A stretch of 64,000 nt of DNA from Lachnospiraceae bacterium (GCA_022794255.1 JAAWEL010000057.1:1-64000), one strand, 5' to 3'. Shown: positions 12,111 through 21,803, numbered from the stretch's first letter. The notes: generated by a model not told the origin, from the letters alone. Numbers and translations are program-made.

Positions 12111-12455
12111 ATGAGGAGATTTCCCAGTATTAAAAAAAGAGAGGACTTTCAGGCTGTATATCATGCCGGAAGATCTTATGCTAACAGAGAACTGGTAATG
12201 TACGTGAGAAGGACAGAGATGAAAGGCCAGAGAATAGGGATCTCTGTCAGCAAAAAAGTGGGAAACAGTGTGGTGAGACACCGGGTCACCCGTTTAGTAA
12301 GAGAGTGTTTCCGTTTAAATCAGAAATATTTGACGTCAGGTTTGGACATTGTGGTGGTAGCGCGAGTTGCTGCAGGGGTATCAGATTATAAAAAAGTAGA
12401 AGGTGCGTATTTGCATCTGTGCGGACTGCATAACATTATAAAGGAATCGAAGTGA
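12111..12455 (+). CDS. rnpA: ribonuclease P protein component
   Basis: 114 residues, a basic protein that helps the RNase P RNA cut the 5' leader from tRNA precursors. The RNP-binding motif is seen as [16 protein letters not shown] (about 50-65). Family-typical start [16 protein letters not shown]. The stop is followed 7 bases later by yidD. Confidence 0.97.
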   Translation: MRRFPSIKKREDFQAVYHAGRSYANRELVMYVRRTEMKGQRIGISVSKKVGNSVVRHRVTRLVRECFRLNQKYLTSGLDIVVVARVAAGVSDYKKVEGAYLHLCGLHNIIKESK

Positions 12456-12462
12456 GTGTGGA

Positions 12463-12687
12463 ATGGAAAAGATGTTCAGAAAGTGTTTGATTCTTCTGAT
12501 TCGCGGATATCAGATATTTTTGTCTCCTTTAAAAATGAAAACTCACTGTATCTACATGCCTACGTGTTCTCAATACGCCATTGAGGCACTCCAAAAGTAT
12601 GGTGTTGTAAAAGGATTATGGTTATCTGTCAAAAGGATACTTCGGTGTCATCCATGGGCAGAAGGCGGTTATGACCCAGTTCCGTAA
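12463..12687 (+). CDS. yidD: membrane protein insertion efficiency factor YidD
   Basis: 74 residues, with the conserved core [23 protein letters not shown] and [16 protein letters not shown]. This small amphipathic inner-face membrane protein helps YidC-dependent insertion. It sits between rnpA and yidC, 19 bases before yidC, the standard order. Confidence 0.96.
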   Translation: MEKMFRKCLILLIRGYQIFLSPLKMKTHCIYMPTCSQYAIEALQKYGVVKGLWLSVKRILRCHPWAEGGYDPVP

Positions 12688-12706
12688 CGTATGAGGAGGT
12701 AAAAGA

Positions 12707-14005
12707 TTGGATTACTTAGTATTGACAAAAACCGGAGGTATGATTCTTGGACCGGTTTCCCAGATTTTGGGATTGATTATGGATCTTCTTTTTCGGTTTA
12801 CCAGTTCCATGGGGGTATTGAATATTGGACTGTGTATTATTTTGTTTACTTTGGTAGTAAAGGTTTTGATGTTTCCGTTGACAATCAAACAGCAGAAATC
12901 TTCCAAGCTGATGACAGTGATGCAGCCGGAGCTTCAGGCCATTCAAAATAAGTATAAAGGTAAGACAGATAATGACTCCATGATGAAGATGAATGTGGAG
13001 ACAAAGGCGGTTTATGAAAAGTATGGCACTTCCATGACTGGCGGATGTCTGCAGCTTGTAATTCAGCTTCCTATTCTTTTGGCTTTGTATCGGGTTATTT
13101 ATAATATCCCTGCTTATGTAAGTTCAGTAAAAGTTTATTTTATGCAGGTGGTATATGCGATTACTAATGTAGGCAATGCGGCAGACCTTAAAGAAGGGGC
13201 AGGGGCATCTCTTCTTAAGTTTGCTACGGATAACAATATACCTTTGACTGGAGTAACGAATATTGGTGATTTGGTGGGAGTGACAGGAGAAGCTCTCGGC
13301 AATAAAATGGTGGATATTCTTTATAAGCTGAATCCAGAACAATGGATTGAATTGGGAAAGCAGTTTCCAGGGGCAGCTAGTGTTATAGAAGAAAATTTTC
13401 TTGCCATTGAAAAAATGAATTCTTTTTTAGGAATAAATCTGGCTACAAATCCCTGGCAGGGAATGTCTCCTAATGCGGCATGGCTGATTCCTATTCTTGC
13501 GGGATTAAGCCAGTGGTTTAGTGCGAAGCTGATGATGTCAAATCAGCCTCAGCAGGATGAGAATAGCACCAGCGCTCAGATGATGAAGCAAATGAATGTG
13601 ATGATGCCTCTCATGTCTGTATTTTTCTGCTTTACTTTTCCAGCTGCAATCGGTATCTATTGGGTGGCCAGCAGTGTGTTCCAGATCATTCAGCAGTTGA
13701 TTGTCAATGCCTATCTGTCAAAGGTAGATATGGATGAGATGATCAAGAAAAATCTTGAAAAGGCCAATGCCAAGCGGGCAAAGAAGGGATTGCCTCCTCA
13801 GAAGATTTCTCAGAATGCTATGGTCAATGCTAAAAATATTCAGGCAGTTCAGCAGCGGGAGGAGCAGGCTCGCAATGAGAAGCTGGAAAAAACCAGACAA
13901 CAAGTAAAGGAATCAAATGAGTATTATAATAAGGATGCAAAACCCGGGAGTCTTGCAGCTAAGGCAGCTATGGTTGCTAAATATAATGAAAAGCATAATA
14001 AATAG
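12707..14005 (+). CDS. yidC: membrane protein insertase YidC/OxaA
   Basis: 432 residues, longer than the roughly 260-residue Bacillus forms. Extra length lies in an extracytoplasmic segment of about 90 residues after the second hydrophobic helix and in a charged C-terminal tail rich in Lys, Glu and Gln. No lipobox is seen. The core shows KVLMFPLTIKQQKSSKLM and FTFPAAIGIYWVASS. The start is TTG at 12707, with AGGAGG 7 bases upstream; no better ATG exists near the N-terminus. It inserts proteins into the cytoplasmic membrane alone or with SecYEG. Confidence 0.96.
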   Translation: MDYLVLTKTGGMILGPVSQILGLIMDLLFRFTSSMGVLNIGLCIILFTLVVKVLMFPLTIKQQKSSKLMTVMQPELQAIQNKYKGKTDNDSMMKMNVETKAVYEKYGTSMTGGCLQLVIQLPILLALYRVIYNIPAYVSSVKVYFMQVVYAITNVGNAADLKEGAGASLLKFATDNNIPLTGVTNIGDLVGVTGEALGNKMVDILYKLNPEQWIELGKQFPGAASVIEENFLAIEKMNSFLGINLATNPWQGMSPNAAWLIPILAGLSQWFSAKLMMSNQPQQDENSTSAQMMKQMNVMMPLMSVFFCFTFPAAIGIYWVASSVFQIIQQLIVNAYLSKVDMDEMIKKNLEKANAKRAKKGLPPQKISQNAMVNAKNIQAVQQREEQARNEKLEKTRQQVKESNEYYNKDAKPGSLAAKAAMVAKYNEKHNK

Positions 14006-14022
14006 AGAGGGGGTATTGTGGG

Positions 14023-15210
14023 ATGGATATGATTACTATTTCTGCAAAGACGCTGGATGAGGCTATCACAAAAGCGCTGTTGGAGCTGAGAACTACCAGT
14101 GAACATTTGTATTATGAGGTAGTTCAAAAGGAAAGCACCGGATTTTTAGGACTTTTTGGTGGAAAGCCTTGTGTGATTCGTGCCCGGGTTATGGGGGAAG
14201 AAGAAGAGAAGGAAGCAAAGAAAAAGAAAGCAGAAAAGGAAAAAGCAGAAAAGGCGGCCAGAGTTGCTGCGGAGAAAGCAGCTAAGATTGAGGTAGAGAA
14301 AGAGAAGGCCAAAGCCGAGGCACAAAAGGTAATTAAAGTAAAGGAAGAAGCCCAAAAGGCAGAAAAAGAAAAGATTGAAGCAGAGAAAAAGAAAAATGAT
14401 TTTGCAGAAAAAATAAATCATTCTGTGGAGGAAATGGAGCGAAATACAGAAGCACAGACAACAGATGAAAAATCTGGTGAAAAGTCCCGCAAAAAATACG
14501 GAGATCAGAAGGATTACGAAAAGAGAAGATACGGAAAGAAAGAGGGATACCGGTCAGATAATCGGGATAAAAGAAACAGTGAGGTTCGTGTTGAAAAGCA
14601 GGAGAAAGAGCCAAAGGTAAAAGCTGATGTTAAGATGGATGAGGCTTTGGTACAAAGAAAGGCTAAAGAATTTTTAGAACAGGTTTTTGGTGCTATGGGC
14701 ATGAAAGTCTCTGTGGAAACATCTGTAGATGCAGGTGAGGGTGAGCTTCAGGTAATGATGAACGGAGATGACATGGGAATTTTGATTGGAAAGCGTGGAC
14801 AGACCCTGGATTCTCTTCAATATCTTGTAAGCCTTGTAGTGAATAAGGAGACAGAGGGATATCTTCGTGTAAAATTAGATACGGAGAATTATCGTGAAAG
14901 AAGGAAGGAAACCTTAGAAACTCTTGCAAGAAATATTTCTTATAAGGTAAAGAGAACGAAAAAGCCTGTATCTCTAGAACCCATGAATCCTTATGAGAGA
15001 CGGATTATTCACTCAGCATTGCAGAATGATCGATATGTGGTGACGAGAAGTGAAGGAGAGGATCCTTACCGGCATGTGGTGATTTCTTTAAAGAGGGACA
15101 GCTATAATAAGAGAGATCGCTATTCAAGGAGGGAGAATAAGGAATTTCGTGATCGAGATAAACAGGTGGAAAAACCTGTTGTGGAAAAGGTAGAAGAGGG
15201 ATTTGAATAA
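14023..15210 (+). CDS. jag: Jag/KhpB (EloR) RNA-binding protein
   Basis: 395 residues. An N-terminal Jag domain (about 1-50, ISAKTLDEAI) is followed by a very long Lys/Glu/Ala-rich linker (about 58-200, likely helical). Then come a KH domain with GILIGKRGQTLDSLQ and an R3H domain with NPYERRIIHSALQ. It binds RNA, and in other Firmicutes it couples cell elongation to growth signals with KhpA. It begins 17 bases after yidC. A second ATG two codons on (14029) is an alternative start. The expanded linker is longer than in Bacillus. Confidence 0.94.
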   Translation: MDMITISAKTLDEAITKALLELRTTSEHLYYEVVQKESTGFLGLFGGKPCVIRARVMGEEEEKEAKKKKAEKEKAEKAARVAAEKAAKIEVEKEKAKAEAQKVIKVKEEAQKAEKEKIEAEKKKNDFAEKINHSVEEMERNTEAQTTDEKSGEKSRKKYGDQKDYEKRRYGKKEGYRSDNRDKRNSEVRVEKQEKEPKVKADVKMDEALVQRKAKEFLEQVFGAMGMKVSVETSVDAGEGELQVMMNGDDMGILIGKRGQTLDSLQYLVSLVVNKETEGYLRVKLDTENYRERRKETLETLARNISYKVKRTKKPVSLEPMNPYERRIIHSALQNDRYVVTRSEGEDPYRHVVISLKRDSYNKRDRYSRRENKEFRDRDKQVEKPVVEKVEEGFE

Positions 15211-15222
15211 GATTAAATAGAG

Positions 15223-15260
15223 TATCCGGCAGAGAATTTAATTTTTTGCCGGATATTTTT
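15223..15260 (+). terminator. hairpin between jag and mnmE
   Basis: Stem TATCCGGCA / TGCCGGATA (9 bp, perfect), followed by TTTTT and then directly by the mnmE ribosome site. It may act as an attenuator rather than a full stop. Confidence 0.55.
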
Positions 15261-15272
15261 GGAGGATTGCAG

Positions 15273-16661
15273 ATGGAAGCTGGAAGAAAGACAGATACAA
15301 TAGCAGCAATAGCCACTGCTGTGAGCAGTTCTGGTATTGGAATTGTGAGAGTAAGTGGAAGTGAAGCAATTTCTGTTGTAGATCGAATATTTCAAAGTAA
15401 AAAAGAAGGAAAAAGTCTGCAGAAGGTGCATTCTCACACAATACATTACGGTGTGATTAAGGACGGGGAAACTATCTTGGATGAGGTTTTGGTGATGGTA
15501 ATGCGGGGACCTCACAGCTATACAGGGGAAGATACAGTGGAAATCGATTGCCATGGTGGAGTGTGGATTATGAAAAGAATATTAGAAACAGTAATCCGCA
15601 GTGGAGCTGTTCCGGCAGAGCCGGGGGAGTTTACAAAAAGAGCTTTTTTAAATGGTCGTCTTGATTTATCTCAGGCGGAAGCTGTTATAGATATTATATC
15701 AGCGAAAAACGATTATGCTGTAAAAAGCTCTTTAAATCAGTTAAAAGGATCGGTTTCTGCAAAGGTAAAAGAATTCCGGGAAATTATTTTATATCAGATG
15801 GCATATATAGAATCTGCTTTGGATGATCCGGAACATATTTCTTTAGATGGATATGGAGATGTTTTGAAAAAGGATCTGGATCCTTTGGTAAATGAGATGG
15901 ATAAATTGGTTCGTTCTTCTGATAATGGAAAGATGGTTTCAGAAGGAATAAGGACAGTTATATTGGGAAAACCAAATGCAGGAAAGTCTACTTTAATGAA
16001 TGTGCTTGTGGGAGAGGAGCGGGCTATTGTCACAGATGTGGCGGGCACTACCCGAGATGTTCTTGAGGAGCAGATTCGGTTTGGAGATGTTTTTTTAAAT
16101 CTAATAGATACAGCTGGAATACGGGATACAAATGATATAGTGGAACAAATCGGGGTGTCCCGGGCAAGGGAAGCAGCAAAAAATGCGGATTTGATTTTCT
16201 ATGTGGTAGATGGAGCTTGTTCTTTAGACGAAAATGATTATGAAATTATAGAGATGATCCGGGATAAAAGGACAGTAGTTCTCTTAAATAAGACAGATTT
16301 GGAGATGACGATTGATGAAGAATATTTGAAGGCAAGTATAGGTCATCCGGTTTTATCTATTTCAGCCAGGGATGAGAAGGGGATTGGACAGTTGGAAAAA
16401 TTAGTTTCTCATATGTTTTTTGAAGGAAAAATCGGGTTTAATGATGAAGTTGTTATTACGAATATTCGTCATAAAACATCTTTAGAAAATGCTTTGAAAA
16501 GTATTCGGATGGTTATAAATGGGATTGAGAATAAAGTTTCAGAGGATTTTTTAACAATTGATCTGATGGATGCTTATGTGAGTCTGGGATTAATAATCGG
16601 AGAGTCTGTGGAAGATGATTTGGTAAATGAGATTTTCGGAAAATTTTGTATGGGAAAATAA
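15273..16661 (+). CDS. mnmE: tRNA modification GTPase MnmE
   Basis: 462 residues. An N-terminal tetrahydrofolate-binding domain, a helical domain and an inserted G domain (GKPNAGKST at 232-240, DTAG, NKTD) are visible. The C-terminus is FCMGK, a conservative variant of the usual FCIGK whose Cys is essential in the family. With MnmG it makes the cmnm5 modification at U34. I use the ATG at 15273, with GGAGG upstream, rather than an earlier in-frame TTG that falls inside the hairpin. Confidence 0.97.
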   Translation: MEAGRKTDTIAAIATAVSSSGIGIVRVSGSEAISVVDRIFQSKKEGKSLQKVHSHTIHYGVIKDGETILDEVLVMVMRGPHSYTGEDTVEIDCHGGVWIMKRILETVIRSGAVPAEPGEFTKRAFLNGRLDLSQAEAVIDIISAKNDYAVKSSLNQLKGSVSAKVKEFREIILYQMAYIESALDDPEHISLDGYGDVLKKDLDPLVNEMDKLVRSSDNGKMVSEGIRTVILGKPNAGKSTLMNVLVGEERAIVTDVAGTTRDVLEEQIRFGDVFLNLIDTAGIRDTNDIVEQIGVSRAREAAKNADLIFYVVDGACSLDENDYEIIEMIRDKRTVVLLNKTDLEMTIDEEYLKASIGHPVLSISARDEKGIGQLEKLVSHMFFEGKIGFNDEVVITNIRHKTSLENALKSIRMVINGIENKVSEDFLTIDLMDAYVSLGLIIGESVEDDLVNEIFGKFCMGK

Positions 16662-16679
16662 AAGGAAGGAAAGATAAGG

Positions 16680-18563
16680 ATGCCTTGTTTGGAAGAAAAT
16701 TATGATATTGTAGTAGTAGGAGCAGGACATGCAGGATGTGAGGCTGCTTTGGCTTGTGCTCGTTTGGGACTGAATACAATTGTCTTTACTGTAAGCATAG
16801 ACAGTATTGCATTGATGCCGTGTAATCCTAATATAGGCGGAAGCTCCAAGGGTCATTTGGTTCGTGAGCTGGATGCTTTAGGTGGGGAGATGGGAAAAAA
16901 TATTGATAAGACATTTATTCAGTCAAAAATGCTGAATGAATCCAAAGGTCCGGCTGTACATTCTCTGCGTGCTCAGGCAGATAAGCAAAGTTATAGCCGG
17001 GAAATGAGAATAACTTTAGAAAATACAGATCATTTGACTGTCCGCCAGGCTGAGGTGTCAGAGATTTTGACAGAAGATGGTGAGATCAGAGGAGTGAAAA
17101 CTTCTTCAGGAGCAATATATTACGCTTCAGCGGTAGTGTTGGCTACTGGGACTTATCTTAGGGCTAGATGTATTTATGGCGATGTAAGCAATCCTACAGG
17201 ACCTAATGGTTTACAGGCAGCAAATTATCTGACGGATTCTTTGAAAGTAAATGGAATTGAAATGTTTCGCTTTAAGACAGGAACACCAGCAAGGGTGGAT
17301 AAAAGAAGTATTGATTTTTCTAAAATGGAAGAGCAGTTTGGGGATGAGAAGATTGTTCCTTTTTCTTTTTCTACAGATCCGGATTCTATTCAAAAAGAGC
17401 AGGTTTCTTGCTGGCTGACTTATACAAATGAGAAAACTCACCAGATTATTCGGGAGAATCTGGATCGTTCTCCTCTTTTTTCTGGAGTAATTGAGGGAAC
17501 AGGGCCCAGATATTGTCCTTCTATTGAAGATAAGGTAGTAAAATTTCCAGAAAAAGAGCGTCATCAGGTTTTTATAGAACCTGAAGGATTATATACAAAT
17601 GAAATGTATTTAAGCGGAATGTCTAGTTCATTGCCAGAGGATGTCCAATATCAAATGTATCGCACTGTGAAGGGATTGGAAAATGTAAAAATAGTGAGAA
17701 ATGCTTATGCTATCGAATATGATTGCATTAATTCCCGTCAGTTAAAGCCAACTTTAGAATTTAAGGCCGTTAAAGGTCTCTTCAGCGGAGGACAATTTAA
17801 TGGAAGTTCAGGGTATGAAGAAGCAGCAGTACAGGGATTTATGGCAGGTGTCAATGCTGCTATGAAGTTACTTGGGAGGGATGCCGTTGTATTGGACAGA
17901 TCTCAGGCGTATATTGGTGTACTGATTGATGATCTTGTAACAAAGGAAAATCATGAACCTTATCGTATGATGACATCCAGGGCAGAATATCGTCTTCTTT
18001 TGCGTCAGGACAATGCAGATTTGAGACTAAGCCGAATTGGCCATGAGATTGGCCTGGTAAGTGACGAGACTTTTAAAAAGATACAAGAAAAGGAGTATGC
18101 AATTGAGGAAGAAATAAGGAGAGTAGAAAAAACGACTGTTGGTGCTAACCAAAGAGTACAGAACTTTCTGGAAAGACATGGAAGTACAGAGCTAAAGACA
18201 GGGGTAACTTTAGCAGAGTTGATTCGGCGTCCGGAGTTAAATTATTTTATGTTGGCGGAAATCGATGATGATCGTCCAAGGATATCCAGAGATGTGGCAG
18301 AACAGGTTGACATAAGTATAAAATATGAAGGGTATTTAAAGAGACAAAAACAGCAGGTAGTTCAGTTTAAGAAGCTGGAAAGCAAAAAATTGGATGTGGA
18401 TTTTGATTATAATGTTGTTGGAAGTTTGAGAAAAGAAGCAGTGCAAAAGTTAAATTTATATAAGCCTGTATCTATCGGACAGGCGTCCAGGATTTCTGGT
18501 GTATCTCCTGCAGATATTTCTGTGTTGCTGGTATATTTGGAACAAATGCGGAGAAATAAATAA
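16680..18563 (+). CDS. mnmG: tRNA uridine-5-carboxymethylaminomethyl modification enzyme MnmG (GidA)
   Basis: 627 residues, normal length. The N-terminal FAD-binding motif is [20 protein letters not shown]. Further family blocks are [27 protein letters not shown] and [19 protein letters not shown]. It is the partner of MnmE, whose gene ends 18 bases upstream. GGAAGGAAAG precedes the ATG. Confidence 0.98.
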   Translation: MPCLEENYDIVVVGAGHAGCEAALACARLGLNTIVFTVSIDSIALMPCNPNIGGSSKGHLVRELDALGGEMGKNIDKTFIQSKMLNESKGPAVHSLRAQADKQSYSREMRITLENTDHLTVRQAEVSEILTEDGEIRGVKTSSGAIYYASAVVLATGTYLRARCIYGDVSNPTGPNGLQAANYLTDSLKVNGIEMFRFKTGTPARVDKRSIDFSKMEEQFGDEKIVPFSFSTDPDSIQKEQVSCWLTYTNEKTHQIIRENLDRSPLFSGVIEGTGPRYCPSIEDKVVKFPEKERHQVFIEPEGLYTNEMYLSGMSSSLPEDVQYQMYRTVKGLENVKIVRNAYAIEYDCINSRQLKPTLEFKAVKGLFSGGQFNGSSGYEEAAVQGFMAGVNAAMKLLGRDAVVLDRSQAYIGVLIDDLVTKENHEPYRMMTSRAEYRLLLRQDNADLRLSRIGHEIGLVSDETFKKIQEKEYAIEEEIRRVEKTTVGANQRVQNFLERHGSTELKTGVTLAELIRRPELNYFMLAEIDDDRPRISRDVAEQVDISIKYEGYLKRQKQQVVQFKKLESKKLDVDFDYNVVGSLRKEAVQKLNLYKPVSIGQASRISGVSPADISVLLVYLEQMRRNK

Positions 18564-18569
18564 AATTTT

Positions 18570-19331
18570 ATGGATAGGAAAAAGAAGTATATGGAACATA
18601 ATTTTGTGGATAAAATGGCTTATGGAATAGAAGAGTTGGGGATATCTTTGTCTGATAAGCAATATGAGCAGTTTTATCAATATTATGAGCTTTTGATAGA
18701 GTGGAATCAAGTGATGAATTTGACAACAATCACAGAGATCGAAGATGTAATTAATAAACATTTTATAGATAGTCTTTCTTTGATAAAGGTGGCAGAAGGA
18801 TTCAATAATAAGAAAATTTCTTTGATTGATGTAGGTACAGGAGCAGGTTTTCCTGGAATTCCTTTAAAAATTGCATTTCCTGGAATTTCAGTTGTGCTTT
18901 TAGATTCCTTAAATAAGAGACTGCGTTTTTTGGATGAAGTAATATTGAGACTTGCTTTAGATAATATCCAAACAATACATGGGCGAGCAGAGGATTACGG
19001 CCGGAATAAAGATTATAGGGAATCATTTGATATTTGTGTATCCAGGGCAGTGGCAAACATTGCTACATTAGCAGAATATTGTATTCCATTTGTAAAGACA
19101 GGAGGGATATTTGTAGCATATAAATCAGGAAAAATTGAGAATGAGATGAAGCAAGGAGAAAATGCTATAAGTATTCTTGGAGGAGAGACAGAAAAAATAG
19201 AAAAGTTTGTGTTGCCAGGAACAGAAGCAGAACGAAATTTGGTTGTGATTCGAAAAAGAAAAAAAACAGATAAGAAATATCCCCGAAAAGCCGGGATTCC
19301 TGGAAAGGAGCCAATCGGAATAAAAATATAG
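18570..19331 (+). CDS. rsmG: 16S rRNA (guanine527-N7)-methyltransferase RsmG
   Basis: 253 residues, with the SAM-binding motif DVGTGAGFPGIPLKI and the LDSLNKRLRFLDEV segment. It methylates G527 in 16S rRNA; loss of function gives low-level streptomycin resistance in other bacteria. The start at 18570 has little ribosome site; an ATG at 18591 with AGGA 12 bases upstream is a possible start and would remove seven residues. The basic C-terminal tail is a short family extension. Confidence 0.95.
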   Translation: MDRKKKYMEHNFVDKMAYGIEELGISLSDKQYEQFYQYYELLIEWNQVMNLTTITEIEDVINKHFIDSLSLIKVAEGFNNKKISLIDVGTGAGFPGIPLKIAFPGISVVLLDSLNKRLRFLDEVILRLALDNIQTIHGRAEDYGRNKDYRESFDICVSRAVANIATLAEYCIPFVKTGGIFVAYKSGKIENEMKQGENAISILGGETEKIEKFVLPGTEAERNLVVIRKRKKTDKKYPRKAGIPGKEPIGIKI

Positions 19332-19390
19332 TAAGTCATTAAATAATAAGTATTTTATAATATAGAGAGAAAGGAATTTACATAATACTC

Positions 19391-19972
19391 ATGAATAATA
19401 ATATTCAAGAAAAAATAAAATGTAGGTGTAAATGGTGTAATTTAAATAATCCTAAATATATTAAGTATCATGATGAAGAATGGGGTGTTCCGGAATATAA
19501 TGATTCGGTTTTGTTTGAACTATTAATATTAGAAAGTTTTCAGGCAGGATTATCCTGGGAATGTGTATTGAATAAAAGGGAATATTTCAGAGAAGCTTTT
19601 GATGATTTTGAAATAGAAAAAAATTGCGAATATAAAGAAGATAAAGTTAATGAATTGATGGAAAATATAAATATTATACGGAACAGGAGGAAGATTAATG
19701 CTACTATTAATAATGCGAAGATTTTTCGTTTAATTCAGAAGGAATACGGAAGTTTTTCGGATTACATTTGGGGGTTTACAGAGAAAAAAATTATTTATGA
19801 ATATGATAAGACCAGTTCCCAGCTGTCAGATAAAATATCGGATGATCTGAAAAAGAGAGGGATGAAGTTTGTTGGAACTACTATTATCTATGCTTATTTA
19901 CAGGCAATCGGTATTATCTATTCTCACGATGAAGAATGTTTCCTGCGAAAGGAAAAGAAGATTAATTTATAG
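19391..19972 (+). CDS. tag: DNA-3-methyladenine glycosylase I
   Basis: 193 residues. The block RCKWCN...YHDEEWGVP near the N-terminus and SHDEEC near the C-terminus supply the Cys/His zinc ligands of the Tag family. FELLILESFQAGLSWECVLNKRE is the typical helix-hairpin region. It removes 3-methyladenine from DNA. It is visibly A/T-richer than mnmE and mnmG and carries a Lys-rich tail. Confidence 0.94.
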   Translation: MNNNIQEKIKCRCKWCNLNNPKYIKYHDEEWGVPEYNDSVLFELLILESFQAGLSWECVLNKREYFREAFDDFEIEKNCEYKEDKVNELMENINIIRNRRKINATINNAKIFRLIQKEYGSFSDYIWGFTEKKIIYEYDKTSSQLSDKISDDLKKRGMKFVGTTIIYAYLQAIGIIYSHDEECFLRKEKKINL

Positions 19973-19990
19973 AATCTTATACATAAATAA

Positions 19991-20033
19991 AAAGATCGTT
20001 TGCCATTTTATTTAAAATGCAGACGGTCTTTTT
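19991..20033. terminator. bidirectional terminator between tag and the glyoxalase-like gene
   Basis: Imperfect stem AAAGATCGTTTGC / GCAGACGGTCTTT, continued by CATTTTA / TAAAATG, with A-rich and T-rich flanks. It separates two convergent genes. Confidence 0.75.
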
Positions 20034-20045
20034 ATTTATGTTTAA

Positions 20046-20411
20046 TTAGCGTTGAGGAACGATTTCAATCCAATATCCGTCTGGATCAGATATAAAATAG
20101 ATTCCCATGGATTCATTTTCAAAGCAGATAACACCTTGCTCTTTATGTTTTTTGTGAAGAGTTTCAAAATCGTCTGTTACAAATGCAAGATGAAATTCAC
20201 ATTCCCCAAGATTATATGGCTCTTTTCGGTCCCGAAGCCAGGTTAGTTCCAATGTAAAGTCACTTATTTTATCTCCTAGATAGACTAATTGGAAGGAACC
20301 ATCAGAAGCTGTTTTTTCACGTACCGGTTCTAGATTGAGAGTATCTTTGTAGAATTTCAGACTTTTTTCTAAATCTAAAACATTAAAATTAAAATGGTTG
20401 AATTTGATCAT
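20046..20411 (-). CDS. VOC-family (glyoxalase I-like) protein
   Basis: 121 residues, the length of a two-module glyoxalase/dioxygenase fold. It begins FNHFNFNVLDLEKSLKFYKDTL and ends DPDGYWIEIVPQR. Candidate metal ligands fit glyoxalase I: His6, a Glu in FTLELTW, His in CEFHLAFV and the final Glu of WIEIVP. This makes a lactoylglutathione lyase-type enzyme plausible, but other VOC activities share the pattern. GGAGA lies upstream of the ATG. Confidence 0.82.
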   Translation of the reverse strand: MIKFNHFNFNVLDLEKSLKFYKDTLNLEPVREKTASDGSFQLVYLGDKISDFTLELTWLRDRKEPYNLGECEFHLAFVTDDFETLHKKHKEQGVICFENESMGIYFISDPDGYWIEIVPQR

Positions 20412-20470
20412 GGTGGATTCTCCTTTATAAGTTTATTTTTGTTACTGTGAAGTTGGGTTATTATTTATAC

Positions 20471-20511
20471 TCTCAGTGAACAAGGAGCGTGTATTCTCTT
20501 GTCCACTGAGA
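20471..20511. repeat. 14-bp inverted repeat sharing a motif with 26351-26372
   Basis: Left arm TCTCAGTGAACAAG (20471-20484) and right arm CTTGTCCACTGAGA (20498-20511) pair with one mismatch around a 13-base loop. No T-run follows, so a plain terminator is unlikely. It ends 5 bases before a parS site. The right arm and loop (20489-20510) recur with 20 of 22 bases identical at 26351-26372. Confidence 0.75.
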
Positions 20512-20515
20512 ATAA

Positions 20516-20531
20516 TGTTTCACGTGAAACA
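20516..20531. other. parS site 1
   Basis: Exact 16-bp palindrome TGTTTCACGTGAAACA, the bacterial ParB/Spo0J binding site. parA-parB lie 1.4 kb away. The remaining part of 20412-20679 shows no gene. Confidence 0.97.
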
Positions 20532-20679
20532 TTCATATTATTTTATTATCTTATTTTTGATTGGAAGTGTGAGAGATATGCATCTGTTCCCAACACAGCC
20601 ATATATCTTCCGATTTGAAAGATTGTATTTTTTCCTCTTTAAATGTGTATCCCAATGCCAATTCTTGATCAATCATTTC

Positions 20680-21630
20680 CTAACTAAAATATGTGCTGAT
20701 CAATTCACTTAGATAGTCTGGTTTCTCTAGTTGAGGAAGATTTTTTGTTTTTGGAATAAATGAAATCTCTATTGCCGGATTATATATCTTATATTCTTCA
20801 AGTCTGTCACACACATTTTGAATTTTCTGTCCTCCGATCAAATAAATACTATTGTTAATTTTTTTAAGTGCATTTACAATATTGCACTTAGTATAATTAC
20901 ATTTTTGACTGATATAGACAGATTTTGGTGATAATCCTAAATGAGCAGCCTCGTAGTAAGCATCAACCAAAGAACAATTTACATAATACGAATCATAAAA
21001 ACCATATTTTTCTAATTCTTCATAAATGAATTTTTTACTTACAGCAATATGATAGAGGAGTGTACCTAGTGCTGGTAAATCTACGATTTTTTTATATAGT
21101 TTTGCTGATTTGCCTGGGATCTGGCAGTAATCAGATAGACTTAAAGGATTGATCAACATAATCTGATCAAAAATATCAGGATTGTTGGAACATGCCATTA
21201 TAGGAATAGAAGCAGCTTCGCTAGTGGCTATAACATTAGTCCGATGGCCGATCTCAGACTTGATAAAATCTGTTATCAATTGTACATATAGATAATTGGT
21301 GTACGTAGTATTAACCTTTTCGGAAGAACCACAACCAAGAAGATCTACTGCATAGATTGTATAGTTTTTCGCTAGTAGCGGAATCAGACGACTCCATTCA
21401 TAAATACTCGATGAAGCATTTAAATCATGAATCAAAAGGATGGGTTTACCAGAACCGGTTTTTGTATAATGAATATCACCTAAACGCCATTTGAAATAGC
21501 AGGAAGGCTGAGTTTCTAAAAGATTATTCTTTGTGGCTTTTAGCTGTATCAGTTTATTTATAAATGAAGTAGTAGAAATAGCGCCTGAGGAAAGAATTAA
21601 TAAGGTTAAAAGCTTATTTTTTGTTTTCAT
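20680..21630 (-). CDS. alpha/beta-fold hydrolase, membrane-anchored, catalytic His apparently lost
   Basis: 316 residues from the ATG at 21628-21630 (GGAGG upstream). Residues 7-28 form a hydrophobic signal/anchor. The hydrolase core shows the oxyanion segment LLIHDLNASSS (65-75), the VDLLGCGSS turn (95-103) and a nucleophile elbow ATSEA with Ser137. The usual C-terminal GH-x-PQLExP motif reads TKNLPQLEKP, so position 297 is Asn, not His. It may be a pseudoenzyme or use another base. It lies between two parS sites. Substrate unknown. Confidence 0.8.
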   Translation of the reverse strand: MKTKNKLLTLLILSSGAISTTSFINKLIQLKATKNNLLETQPSCYFKWRLGDIHYTKTGSGKPILLIHDLNASSSIYEWSRLIPLLAKNYTIYAVDLLGCGSSEKVNTTYTNYLYVQLITDFIKSEIGHRTNVIATSEAASIPIMACSNNPDIFDQIMLINPLSLSDYCQIPGKSAKLYKKIVDLPALGTLLYHIAVSKKFIYEELEKYGFYDSYYVNCSLVDAYYEAAHLGLSPKSVYISQKCNYTKCNIVNALKKINNSIYLIGGQKIQNVCDRLEEYKIYNPAIEISFIPKTKNLPQLEKPDYLSELISTYFS

Positions 21631-21668
21631 AAATATTTCCTCCAAATTATAAAAACTTAACTAATGTT

Positions 21669-21697
21669 AGTATAATACAAAATAGCATTTGTTACAA
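21669..21697 (-). promoter_or_regulatory. promoter of the alpha/beta hydrolase gene
   Basis: Minus strand: TTGTAA (21692-21697), 17-base spacer, TATACT (21669-21674), about 40 bases before the start codon. Confidence 0.6.
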
Positions 21698-21787
21698 TGA
21701 TAAAATTTAGAAATCTTTTGATAGTTTTTGATAAGTTGATCAAAATATCTCAGAGTATATTTAGAAATCGATTAGATTAATTAGATA

Positions 21788-21803
21788 TGTTTCACGTGAA
21801 ACA
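21788..21803. other. parS site 2
   Basis: Second exact TGTTTCACGTGAAACA, about 120 bases upstream of parA and 1.27 kb from the first site. Confidence 0.97.

Noticed and set aside
14124-14421. Minus-strand open frames over the jag linker
   Set aside because: Phe/Leu-rich products are simply the complement of the Lys/Glu-rich linker.
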